This document shows, piece by piece, positions 16,596 to 24,525 of a DNA stretch of 64,000 nucleotides. Made by a program: the position numbers and the translations under genes. The first letter of the stretch is position 1, and the number at the start of each line of letters is the position of its first letter. Under the pieces are notes generated by a model, which saw only the letters and a program-made list of their open reading frames with translations, did not search any database and was not told where the DNA came from. Source of the stretch: Acidovorax sp. Root219 (GTDB taxonomy: Bacteria; Pseudomonadota; Gammaproteobacteria; Burkholderiales; Burkholderiaceae_C); the NCBI RefSeq assembly GCF_001428665.1, contig NZ_LMIJ01000014.1:91244-155243 (forward strand). Reading direction: 5' to 3'.

Positions 16596-16617
16596 TGACT
16601 TATACATCGTATCTAGT
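16590..16617 (-). other. dif-like Xer site, right end of the 1.4-kb element, XerD box missing
   Basis: The centre (16601-16606) and XerC-side arm (16607-16617) are identical to the left site. The XerD-side arm (16590-16600, AGATAATGACT on the plus strand) matches the canonical box at only about 4 of 11 positions. These 11 bases belong to the element and hold the stop of one ORF plus the ATG ACT that would start the XafT-like gene. An attP without a real XerD box is what is known for TLC phage, whose XafT compensates for this. Confidence 0.7.
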
Positions 16618-16693
16618 CACAGATGCTGCGCCCCACAACCCATTCCTACCAGCGTCCTGCTTCTGCTTTGGGCTGCTGCGCCCTTACGCTGGC

Positions 16694-19243
16694 TCACTTC
16701 AGCCCCAGGCCCGCGCCGTCCAGACTGCGCTGGGCCAGGTTCATCTGCTCCAGCGGCGCCGGGCGGCCAAACCAGTAGCCCTGGGCGCTGGCGCAGCCCA
16801 GCTGCAGCAGGCGCCGGGCCTGGGCCTCGGTCTCGACTCCCTCGGCCACGACCGTCACGCCGAATCCCTTGGCCATGTGCAGTACGGCCGTGACGATGGC
16901 GGCATTCTGGGACGACTCGACCAGGTCGCGCACGAAGGTCTGGTCGATTTTCAGGCAATCGAACGGCAAGCGGCTCAGGTACGCCAGCGATGAGTAGCCG
17001 GTGCCAAAGTCGTCGATGGCGATCTTCAGCCCCAGGGCACGCAGGCGCGAGAGCTGCTGGTGGGTCACGGCGTCGCCTTCGATCAGCACGGATTCGGTGA
17101 GCTCCAGCGTCAGGTGCCGTGCTGGCAGGCCACTGGCCTCCAGGGTGCGCTGCACCTGCTCGACGAAATCCGACTGGATCAGCTGGCGGGCCGAGACATT
17201 GACATGCAGACCGAAGTCTTCGGGCAGTTGCGGCAATTGCTGCGCAATGTCCCGGGTGGCGCGCAGCATGACCCAGTCGCCCAGCGCCAGTATCAGATCG
17301 CTTTCCTCGGCCATGGTGATGAACACGCCGGGCGGCACCATGCCGCGCGTGGGGCTGCGCCAGCGCAGCAAGGCCTCGGCACCGGTGACGCGGCCCGTGG
17401 CGAGGTCGATCACGGGCTGGTAGTGCACGAGGAACTGGTCCTTGTCCAGCGCCTGCCGCAGTTCGGACGCCAGCCGGGTGCGCTCCATCGCCTGGTCTGC
17501 CATGCCGGGTTCGAACACCATCCACTGGCTCTGGCCATGGCGCTTGGCCTCACCCAGGGCGATGCTGCCGTTGCGCAGCCATTCCGGCAGTCCTTCGCCA
17601 CGCAGGTGCCCCGCCACCAGCCCCACCGATGCGTACACCATGACCTCGTCGGCCCCGGCCGAGAACGGTGTGGCAAACAGGCCCAGCACGGCCTTGCCGA
17701 ACCGCTCTGCGGTCTGGTCCCCCTCCTCCTCCACCAGGCTCAGAAGGGCGAACTCGTCCCCGCCCACGCGGGCCAGCAGCACCGGCGCGGGAAAATGCCC
17801 CCGCAGCCGGTTGGCGACTGCCTGCAGCAGCCGGTCACCCGTGCCGTAGCCCACGCTATCGTTGATGGCGCGGAAGGCGTTCAGCCCCACGAGGCTGAGC
17901 ACGGCGCGTTTGGGTTCCGTCCACTGGACCTGTTCCAGCAAGCCCCGGCGCGTGAGCAACAGCGTGAGGCTGTCGTGGGTGAGCAGTTCCTGCATCTGCT
18001 GGAACGAGCGCTGCAGCCGGTGGGCCATCTCATTGAAGGCGAGCACGAGGACCGTGGTCTCCCGCAGGGGACTGCTGGCAGCGATGTCCGTGTCCCAGTC
18101 GCCACGCGCGATCCGGTTGGCGGCCTCGGCCGTCCTGAGAATGGGCCGCGCCGCCCACTGGATCACCCACAGGCCAAGCAGCAGGCCAATGATGGCAATG
18201 GCGCCAGCGGCCAGCAGCGCCCCCTGGCCTGCACTGCGCGAATCTCCGAGCAGCTCGGACTCGGGCAGCAGCACCACGATGCGCCAGTCGATGCCACGGG
18301 GGTCCGCATAGGAAGTGACGCGCCCGAAATAGCGTGCGTCCAGGTGCTCGAAGTGAAAGCTTGCGCCGTCCGCCGCCGGCACCTCGCGCAAATAGCCCTC
18401 GGCCGTGCGGATCTGGGCACTCGTGCTTTCCGAGATGCGCAGGCGCTCGCGCTGGCCTGCGGCATTGCGGCGGTCGCTGAGCACGGAACCCGGTTCCGAA
18501 TGGGCCACGATCAGGCCCTGCGCATCGACGATGAAAATCTGCCCCTGCCCGCGCAACGGCTCCTCGCGCAGAAAGCGGTTCAGACTGTCCAGCCGCACAT
18601 CGGCCTCCATGACGCCCAGCAGGCTACCATCGGCCACCACCGGCGTCGCGGCCGAGATGGTGATGTCGCCCCGTTCGCCCGCCGTGGTGTAGATGGGCGA
18701 CCAGCGCGACTGGCCCGACCCCGCCACCGGTGCATACCAGGGCCGCACACGCGGGTCGTAGTTGGGAAAGGCCGCCGCCACCTTGCGCAGCGTATCGTCC
18801 TCGTACACATTCATCATGCCGTTCGTCGTGGCATCCTTGAGGATCAGGCGAAACCCCTCACCGGGCTCCCGGCGGATGCCGGTGTACTCCCCCGCCCTGC
18901 TCCCGAAGCTCAGCAGGCTGATCTGCTGCTGCCCGGCATACAGGTCGGAGAAGACGCCCCGCAGATGGGTGTACACGGGGCGCAGATTCCCCTCCTGGTA
19001 CAGGCCATGGCGGCTGATGGCGTCGGCTACCGTGTTCTGGATCAGGAACGGGGTTTCCAGAAACTCCGCCAGGCGCGCGCGAGAGTTGGTGGTGAGGGCT
19101 GCCAGCACGCGCACACTCTCCTGGTCGATCAGCTGGCTGATCTGCCGGTGCTGCGTGACCGCCTGCAGGACGACCGTGGCCGCGAACAGTGCCGCAAAAG
19201 GCACCGCAATGGCAGTCCGCAGAGACAACTGGAAGGCACGCAT
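16694..19243 (-). CDS. Cache-HAMP-GGDEF-EAL protein, probable c-di-GMP phosphodiesterase
   Basis: This inner-membrane signalling protein has 849 aa from the ATG at 19243; a TTG two codons earlier is possible. It has a first membrane helix (about 8-28), a periplasmic dCache domain (about 35-330, with YDPRVRPWYAPV), a second helix (about 342-362), HAMP (about 365-418), GGDEF (about 425-580) and EAL (about 595-845). The EAL domain has GAEALLRW at 621-628, NVSARQL, LELTES, IAIDDFGTGYSS and VVAEGVET, all consistent with an active phosphodiesterase. The GGDEF motif is intact at 494-498, but the metal-site DLD of active cyclases reads GLN (453-455), so the cyclase is probably inactive. It lies next to a second c-di-GMP protein. 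Confidence 0.93.
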   Translation of the reverse strand: MRAFQLSLRTAIAVPFAALFAATVVLQAVTQHRQISQLIDQESVRVLAALTTNSRARLAEFLETPFLIQNTVADAISRHGLYQEGNLRPVYTHLRGVFSDLYAGQQQISLLSFGSRAGEYTGIRREPGEGFRLILKDATTNGMMNVYEDDTLRKVAAAFPNYDPRVRPWYAPVAGSGQSRWSPIYTTAGERGDITISAATPVVADGSLLGVMEADVRLDSLNRFLREEPLRGQGQIFIVDAQGLIVAHSEPGSVLSDRRNAAGQRERLRISESTSAQIRTAEGYLREVPAADGASFHFEHLDARYFGRVTSYADPRGIDWRIVVLLPESELLGDSRSAGQGALLAAGAIAIIGLLLGLWVIQWAARPILRTAEAANRIARGDWDTDIAASSPLRETTVLVLAFNEMAHRLQRSFQQMQELLTHDSLTLLLTRRGLLEQVQWTEPKRAVLSLVGLNAFRAINDSVGYGTGDRLLQAVANRLRGHFPAPVLLARVGGDEFALLSLVEEEGDQTAERFGKAVLGLFATPFSAGADEVMVYASVGLVAGHLRGEGLPEWLRNGSIALGEAKRHGQSQWMVFEPGMADQAMERTRLASELRQALDKDQFLVHYQPVIDLATGRVTGAEALLRWRSPTRGMVPPGVFITMAEESDLILALGDWVMLRATRDIAQQLPQLPEDFGLHVNVSARQLIQSDFVEQVQRTLEASGLPARHLTLELTESVLIEGDAVTHQQLSRLRALGLKIAIDDFGTGYSSLAYLSRLPFDCLKIDQTFVRDLVESSQNAAIVTAVLHMAKGFGVTVVAEGVETEAQARRLLQLGCASAQGYWFGRPAPLEQMNLAQRSLDGAGLGLK

Positions 19244-19337
19244 CCTCAATGGCTCCGGTTACGTTGCAGCCGCATGCAACACGCGTGCCTGCGATCCTGG
19301 TGCCATGGTGTAGCAGCCTTTCACAAGAGATTTTTCA

Positions 19338-21620
19338 TCACGGCACGGGCGGGTGAGAAGCAACGCCCTGGTGCCCTTCGAGCACCTGCGCCAGGGGCAC
19401 AGGGTAGCCGACAGCGTAACCCTGCGCATAGTGCACGCCAATGTCCTTCAGTATGGCCACCAGGGCCTGGCTTTCGACAAACTCGGCCACGGTGCGCTTG
19501 CCCATCAGGCAGCCGATCTCGTGGATCGATTTGACCATGGCCAGGCTCACCGGGTCGCGGTCGATGTCCCTGACGAACTGGCCGTCGATCTTGAGCACAT
19601 CCACCGGCAGGTTGCGCAGGTAGGCAAACGAGGACAGGCCGCTGCCAAAATCATCGAGCGAGATCTTGCAGCCGCGCCCGCGCAGGGTCTCGATGAAGTG
19701 GCTGGCCGTCTGCAGATTGCTGATGGCCGCCGTCTCGGTGATCTCAAAGCACAGCTTGGAGCACGGCACCTCGGGGTTCCCCAGCGCCTGCAGCACAAAG
19801 GCCGTGAAGGCCGCATCCCCCAGCGACTGGCCCGACAGGTTGATCGAGCACTGTCCGATGCGGCTTTGCTGCGCGACCACCCAGCGCAGCGCATGGGTGA
19901 CGACCCAGCGGTCCACCCGGGCGGCCAGGTGGTAGCGCTCGGCGGCCGGCATGAACAGGCCCGGCAGCACCAGCTCGCCCTGCTCGCTGCGGATGCGCAG
20001 CAGGATTTCGCAGTGCAATCCCTGTGAATTACCGCTCTGCAGCGGCACGATGGGCTGCGCAAACAGCTCGAAATGGTCGTGCAGCAGGGCATGCTCGATG
20101 CGGCTCACCCACTCCATGACGCCATAGCGCTGCGCCAGCGCCGGGTCATCGATGGCGTACACGTGGATGCGGCTGCGCCCTGCGTCCTTGGCCACGTAGC
20201 AGGCGCTGTCTGCGGCCTGCAGCAGGGCACCCACGCTTTCGGTCTGCGCGTCCAGCGCCACCATGCCGATGCTGACGCCGACGCCAAAGCGCTGCTCCAG
20301 CCACACGAAGTGGTAGCCGGCCAGGCGCTGCTGCAGCCGCTCGGCCACCTGCAGCGCGGCGGCCACGCTGTGGCCGGCCAGCAGGATGCCGAATTCATCC
20401 CCGCCGATGCGGCACAGCAGGTCGTCCTCGGCCAGCAGGCCGGCAAACAGCTGGGCGATCTCGCGCAGCATGGCATCGCCTGCCGCGTGGCCACAGGTGT
20501 CGTTCACGACCTTGAACTCGTCCAGATCCAGGTAGCACACCACATGCTGCAGCGCATGGCCGCGCGTGCGCTCCACAGCAAGGGCCAGGGCCTGCTCGAA
20601 CGCGCGCCGGTTGCCCAGCCCCGTGAGCTCGTCGTGGGTCGCCTGGTAGGCCATCTCGCGGCTCAGGCGGCGCTGCTCGGTCACATCGCGGAACACCAGC
20701 ACCGCGCCCTGCACTTCGCCATCCGCATCCTTGATGGGCGACACCGTCGCCTCCACCAGCACCCGGCCACCGTGCAGGGTCTGCAAATGCAGTTCCGGAT
20801 GGCGCTGGGCCTGCGCTGTCGCAATGGTGCTGGCCACCATGTCGGGCGCCGGCTGCGTCGATCCATCCGCAGCGAGCAGACGGAACACCTCGCCGTAGGG
20901 CTTGCCCACGGCGGCGGTCAGGCTCCAGCCCGTCAACACCTCTGCCGCCGGGTTGATATAGAGCAGGTGCCCCTGAGCATTGGTCGAGATCACCGCATCG
21001 CCAATCGAGTGCAGCGTGACCTGCAGGCGCTCCTTCTCATGGTAGAGCGCGTCTTCGGCCTCCTTGCGCGCCTGCATGAAGCGCACGCGGTCCATGGCCA
21101 CCGCCACATGGGCCGCCATGGCCTGCATGAAGTCGATGTGCCAGGGCAAGGGCGGGCGCACGCCTTCCGCATCGCCATAGGTGCCCATGCCCACGGCACC
21201 CAGCCGCTGCTCCGCCATGATCAGCGGCACATTGATGATGGTGCGGTTGTCCAGCGCCGCCACGATCTCCTTGTTGGTGCGCGGGTCGGTGCGTGCGTCG
21301 ACCACCACCACCACATGGTCCGCAGCAATGATCTCCTGGACCATGCTGTCGCCTGCGATGGGTATCTCCGTGGTGTCGATGGCCCGGGCGAGGGCCGGGT
21401 CGTTGATCTGGCTCGAATGCAGCAGGATCGATACGAACCCCGGCTTCAGCCCGTACACGCCCAGCCAGCAATGGGGGTAGCCCAGCACCTGCTCCGCCAC
21501 CGGATACACCGCATCCAGGATATCGGGCAGGCTCCACGCCCGCTCCAGGCGCTTGCACAGCTGCAGCAAGGCCTTGGTGTGCGAAGGCGCTTCGGTCGTG
21601 GTGGCCGTCAGGTCGCTCAT
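19338..21620 (-). CDS. GAF-PAS-GGDEF-EAL protein (760 aa)
   Basis: This is a soluble c-di-GMP enzyme: N-terminal GAF domain (about 15-185), PAS with PAC (about 200-325, DAVISTNAQGHLLYINPAAE), GGDEF (about 335-490) and EAL (about 510-750). The cyclase half looks active: YLDLDEFKVVNDTCGH and RIGGDEFGIL. In the EAL half the signature is EIL (LHCEILLRI) instead of EAL; other catalytic positions appear kept (INLSGQS, FEITET, LDDFGSG, LKIDG, VAEFVES). The middle residue of EAL tolerates change in some active enzymes, so activity stays open. It ends 95 bases upstream of the Cache-containing protein, in the same direction. Confidence 0.92.
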   Translation of the reverse strand: MSDLTATTTEAPSHTKALLQLCKRLERAWSLPDILDAVYPVAEQVLGYPHCWLGVYGLKPGFVSILLHSSQINDPALARAIDTTEIPIAGDSMVQEIIAADHVVVVVDARTDPRTNKEIVAALDNRTIINVPLIMAEQRLGAVGMGTYGDAEGVRPPLPWHIDFMQAMAAHVAVAMDRVRFMQARKEAEDALYHEKERLQVTLHSIGDAVISTNAQGHLLYINPAAEVLTGWSLTAAVGKPYGEVFRLLAADGSTQPAPDMVASTIATAQAQRHPELHLQTLHGGRVLVEATVSPIKDADGEVQGAVLVFRDVTEQRRLSREMAYQATHDELTGLGNRRAFEQALALAVERTRGHALQHVVCYLDLDEFKVVNDTCGHAAGDAMLREIAQLFAGLLAEDDLLCRIGGDEFGILLAGHSVAAALQVAERLQQRLAGYHFVWLEQRFGVGVSIGMVALDAQTESVGALLQAADSACYVAKDAGRSRIHVYAIDDPALAQRYGVMEWVSRIEHALLHDHFELFAQPIVPLQSGNSQGLHCEILLRIRSEQGELVLPGLFMPAAERYHLAARVDRWVVTHALRWVVAQQSRIGQCSINLSGQSLGDAAFTAFVLQALGNPEVPCSKLCFEITETAAISNLQTASHFIETLRGRGCKISLDDFGSGLSSFAYLRNLPVDVLKIDGQFVRDIDRDPVSLAMVKSIHEIGCLMGKRTVAEFVESQALVAILKDIGVHYAQGYAVGYPVPLAQVLEGHQGVASHPPVP

Positions 21621-21728
21621 GAACGCAGTGTATCCAACGGTTTCAACAAAACCCCGCGTACCGGGCAGTTTGTTGATGATTGTTTACACCCATGGGACGG
21701 GAATTCGCGCTGTGATAGCTTGTGCCCC

Positions 21729-21962
21729 ATGGAGTATGTCGATTTTTTGGTGTCCTGGCTGGGCGGCAACCCCAGGATGGTGACCGCCTGGGCGTTGGTG
21801 CTCATGCTGGCACTTGCCTGGCTGTGGCGCGGCCACCGGGCTAACAAGGAGCGCGCCCGCTTCAAACCCTTGCCGCGCAGCCGCGCGAAACAGGCCGGCG
21901 CCAAGGGGGCCGGCACGGTCGTCACCCCCAAGGCCCAGCGGCGCGTGCGAACACGCCGGTAG
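21729..21962 (+). CDS. Small membrane protein, hypothetical (77 aa)
   Basis: It starts MEYVDFLVSWLGGNPRMVTA and has one membrane segment (about residues 18-34, VTAWALVLMLALAWLW). A basic cytoplasmic tail follows, rich in Arg and Lys and ending RRVRTRR. I recognise no family. It lies 108 bases from the divergent GAF-PAS protein and 43 bases upstream of an SDR gene. Its codon use looks like that of its neighbours. Confidence 0.6.
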   Translation: MEYVDFLVSWLGGNPRMVTAWALVLMLALAWLWRGHRANKERARFKPLPRSRAKQAGAKGAGTVVTPKAQRRVRTRR

Positions 21963-22005
21963 GCCAGTGCCACCGCGCGCCAGGCAAACCGCTACCATCC
22001 CGGGC

Positions 22006-22809
22006 ATGACATTGCCTACTGCGCCCTCCCCCATCGCCTCTTCCACCGTCCACTTCGGCCACCAGGGCCGTGTCTGCATCGTCACCGGGAGCGCGCAGGG
22101 CATTGGCGAGGCCTGCGTGCGGCGCTTTGCCCGCGAAGGCGCACACACGGTGATCGCCGATGTCGACGATGCCCGGGGCACGGCCCTGGCCCAGGAACTC
22201 GGTGCGCTCTACGTGCGCTGCGACGTGGGCGACAAGGCCGCAGTGGATGCCCTCGTGGCGCGCACGCTGCAGGCCCATGGCCGTATCGACGTGCTGGTGA
22301 ACAACGCCGGCATCTTCCGCGCGGCGGATTTCCTCGAAGTGACCGAGGAAGACTTCGACGCCGTGCTGCGCGTCAACCTCAAGGGCTCGTTCCTGGTCGG
22401 CCAGGCCGTGGCGCGGGCCATGGTGGCTTCGGGCGGCGGCTCCATCGTCAACATGAGCTCGGTCAACGGCGTGCTCACCATCCCCAGCATCTCCAGCTAC
22501 AACGTGAGCAAGGGCGGCATCAACCAGCTCACGCGCGTGATGGCGCTGGCCCTGGCCGACAAGAACGTGCGCGTGAATGCGGTTGCGCCCGGCACCATCG
22601 CCACCGAGCTGGCCGCCAAGGCCGTGCTCACCAGCGACGAGGCCAAGGCCAAGATCATGTCGCGCACGCCGATGAAGCGCCTGGGCGACCCGGCCGAAAT
22701 CGCCGACGTGGTGGCCTGGCTGGCCAGCGATGCAGCCAGCTACGTCACGGGCGAAATCGTCACGGTCGACGGCGGCCGCATGACCCTCAACTACACCGTC
22801 CCGGTCTGA
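22006..22809 (+). CDS. SDR-family oxidoreductase
   Basis: This is a short-chain dehydrogenase/reductase of 267 aa. The cofactor motif is VTGSAQGIGEAC (TGxxxGIG) and the structural motif is NNAG (VLVNNAGIF). The catalytic Ser lies in IVNMSSVNG, and Tyr and Lys in SSYNVSKGGI. It ends with a typical ASYVTGEIVTVDGG. An acidic residue after the second strand (VIADVDD) suggests NAD rather than NADP. The substrate is not evident. It is convergent with the MATE gene, with only 3 bases between stops. Confidence 0.92.
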   Translation: MTLPTAPSPIASSTVHFGHQGRVCIVTGSAQGIGEACVRRFAREGAHTVIADVDDARGTALAQELGALYVRCDVGDKAAVDALVARTLQAHGRIDVLVNNAGIFRAADFLEVTEEDFDAVLRVNLKGSFLVGQAVARAMVASGGGSIVNMSSVNGVLTIPSISSYNVSKGGINQLTRVMALALADKNVRVNAVAPGTIATELAAKAVLTSDEAKAKIMSRTPMKRLGDPAEIADVVAWLASDAASYVTGEIVTVDGGRMTLNYTVPV

Positions 22810-22812
22810 CCA

Positions 22813-24234
22813 TCAGGCCTGCTGCACCCGCCTGAGCAGCCCAGCCGGGCTGCTTGGCCAGCCCACACGGCCAAACCAGGCGCCGCCGGCAATCGCCCAG
22901 CCGATCACGATGCCGTAGACCACCAGGGCCACACCCTGGGCGGCAAACACGCCGGCCAGGCCGCCGTCCCATCGCAGCGCCAGCCAGCCGCCCACCACGG
23001 CGATCACCAGCCGGGCCAGGTTGCCGGCCACCGGCCAGAACAGGCGCCCGGCCCCCTGCGAGGCGAAGTACAGCACCAAGCCCAGGCCGAAAAAGCCATA
23101 CACCGGGCCCACCGTGCGCAGGTACTGGCTGCCTGCGGCGATCATGGCCGGGTCGCTGGCGAACAGCGACAGCCAGGTGGCGGGAAAAAACGCGGCCCAC
23201 AGGCCGATGGCCTCGGTCATGCCGAACGCCATGGCGGCGCCGATCCAGGTGGCGCGCAGGGCGCGCTCGCGCTGGCCCGCGCCGATGCAGGTGCCCACCA
23301 TGGCCACCAGCGGCGCACCAAAGCCGAACACCAGAGGCACCATCAGGTATTCGAGCCGCGATGCCGTGCCGTAGCCGGCAATGGCCGCTGTGCCGAAGCC
23401 GCCCACCAGCGCCGTGGTGACGCCGATGGCCACATTGGTCGCCACGGTGGAGACCGCCCCCACCAGGCCCACGCGCAGAATGTCCACGAACAGCGCCCAG
23501 CGCAGTTGCAGCCCCTTGAACGCGGGCCGCAGCAGGCTGCGCGGCGACCACAGGTACCAGGCCAGCACGGCACTGCCCAGCACGTAATAGGCCATGAGGG
23601 CGATGGCACCGCCCGCAATGCCCAGGCCCGGCAACGGGCCCCAGCCAAAGATCAGCAGCGGCGACAGGGGGATGAGCACCAGCGCGCCCCACACCGTGAC
23701 ATAGGCCGGCACGGCCATGTTGCCCGTGCCGCGGATGATGGCCGCCAGGGTGTTGAACACCCAGACGCAGACCGCGCCGGCAAACACCCAGTTCGAATAG
23801 ATGAGCGCCGCCTCCAGCGCGCCCCCGGCCCCGCCCATGCGGGTGTAGAGCCAGCGCCCGCCCCCCACCACGGCCAGGGTGAACACGAGCGAAAACACCA
23901 GCCCGATGACCAGCGCATGCAGCACCAGCGCATCCGCGTCCTCGCGCCGGCGCGCACCCAGCGCCCGCGCAATGGCCGCCGCCACACCGCCGCCAATGGC
24001 GCCGGCCGACATCATCTGCATCAGCATCACCACAGGGAACACCAGCGCCATGCCGGCCAGCGCATCGGTGCCGAGCCTGCCGACGAAATAGGTCTCGATC
24101 AGCCCCACGCCGGCCTGGGCCAGCATCACCAGCACATTCGGGGCCGCCATGCGCAGCAGCGTGGAGGCGATGGGTGCCTCCAGCAGCATGCGGGTGCGCG
24201 GGTTCATCGCGTCTGCGGAGGCGGCGGCGCTCAT
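22813..24234 (-). CDS. MATE-family multidrug efflux transporter
   Basis: This 473-aa inner-membrane protein has about 12 hydrophobic segments in two pseudo-repeats. Visible family features include LEAPIASTLLRMAAPNVLVM, VGLIETYFVGRLGTDALAGM, and GATIAxGTGN-like motifs (AAIIRGTGNMAVP; MVGTCIGAGQRERA). MATE proteins export cationic compounds in exchange for H+ or Na+. Its ATG overlaps the stop of the truncated MaoC gene upstream. The natural substrate is unknown. Confidence 0.92.
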   Translation of the reverse strand: MSAAASADAMNPRTRMLLEAPIASTLLRMAAPNVLVMLAQAGVGLIETYFVGRLGTDALAGMALVFPVVMLMQMMSAGAIGGGVAAAIARALGARRREDADALVLHALVIGLVFSLVFTLAVVGGGRWLYTRMGGAGGALEAALIYSNWVFAGAVCVWVFNTLAAIIRGTGNMAVPAYVTVWGALVLIPLSPLLIFGWGPLPGLGIAGGAIALMAYYVLGSAVLAWYLWSPRSLLRPAFKGLQLRWALFVDILRVGLVGAVSTVATNVAIGVTTALVGGFGTAAIAGYGTASRLEYLMVPLVFGFGAPLVAMVGTCIGAGQRERALRATWIGAAMAFGMTEAIGLWAAFFPATWLSLFASDPAMIAAGSQYLRTVGPVYGFFGLGLVLYFASQGAGRLFWPVAGNLARLVIAVVGGWLALRWDGGLAGVFAAQGVALVVYGIVIGWAIAGGAWFGRVGWPSSPAGLLRRVQQA

Positions 24235-24491
24235 GGCGCAGCCCCGGGCTTGCGCGGCACGACGATGCGAACGGTCGAGACCTGCAGCACGTCACCATGC
24301 TGGTTCAGGGTCTCGCCGAACAGCGTGCCCTTGGCGGCGGCATCGTCCAGATGGAAGGGCTGCGGGTCGAACTGCCTTGCAAAGCTGACGATCTGCTCGG
24401 CGTCCATCGCGTGCTCGCCGCTGGTGAAGCGCCGGCCCACGGTCATGTCTTCAAGGTACAGGGGCTGCGTTGCAGCAATGGTATCGGTCAT
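24231..24491 (-). pseudogene. MaoC-like dehydratase gene with internal deletion (86 aa)
   Basis: The product starts MTDTIAATQPLYLEDMTVGR and keeps the N-terminal part of a MaoC hot-dog protein (FARQFDPQPFHLDDAAAKGT, then LFG). It then jumps directly to a C-terminal strand (ETLNQHGDVLQVSTVRIVVP). In family members of about 150 aa these parts are separated by about 60 residues that hold the central helix and catalytic strands. The deletion leaves the frame open, so automatic annotation would call it a small intact protein. Without the central helix it should not fold as a hydratase. Gene start (ATG 24491) and ATGA overlap with the MATE gene are intact. Confidence 0.8.
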
Positions 24492-24525
24492 GGTCAACAG
24501 GCTCTTTGCAAACGGGATCGGGGTA

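Larger units (their letters stand above)
15166..16617. mobile_element. Minimal Xer-dependent (IMEX/satellite-like) integrative element, 1,435 bp unit
   Basis: The unit is bounded by a perfect 17-bp direct repeat TATACATCGTATCTAGT (15166-15182 and 16601-16617), placed in dif-like sites. It contains a VC1465/XafT-like gene, two small ORFs and at least six hairpins. Joining the two ends places the right-end ATG ACT in frame with the left-end gene and also makes its ATG overlap the stop of the last ORF. That reads as a natural circular operon. There is no replication initiator, coat gene or recombinase, which fits dependence on host XerC/XerD and perhaps a helper phage. Mobility is inference; the repeat and the frame continuity are direct. 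Confidence 0.75.

Noticed and set aside
12006-16617. One single island from integrase to the right dif-like repeat
   Set aside because: The 17-bp repeat bounds only the 1.4-kb unit, and the integrase-KfrA-SHOCT segment shows no repeat of its own. I keep them as separate elements.
16595-16993. Open frame continuing from the right junction into host DNA (starts MTYTSYLVTD)
   Set aside because: It has a good start but beyond the repeat it runs antisense to the end of the GGDEF-EAL gene. It is a chimeric frame created by the junction and not a real gene.
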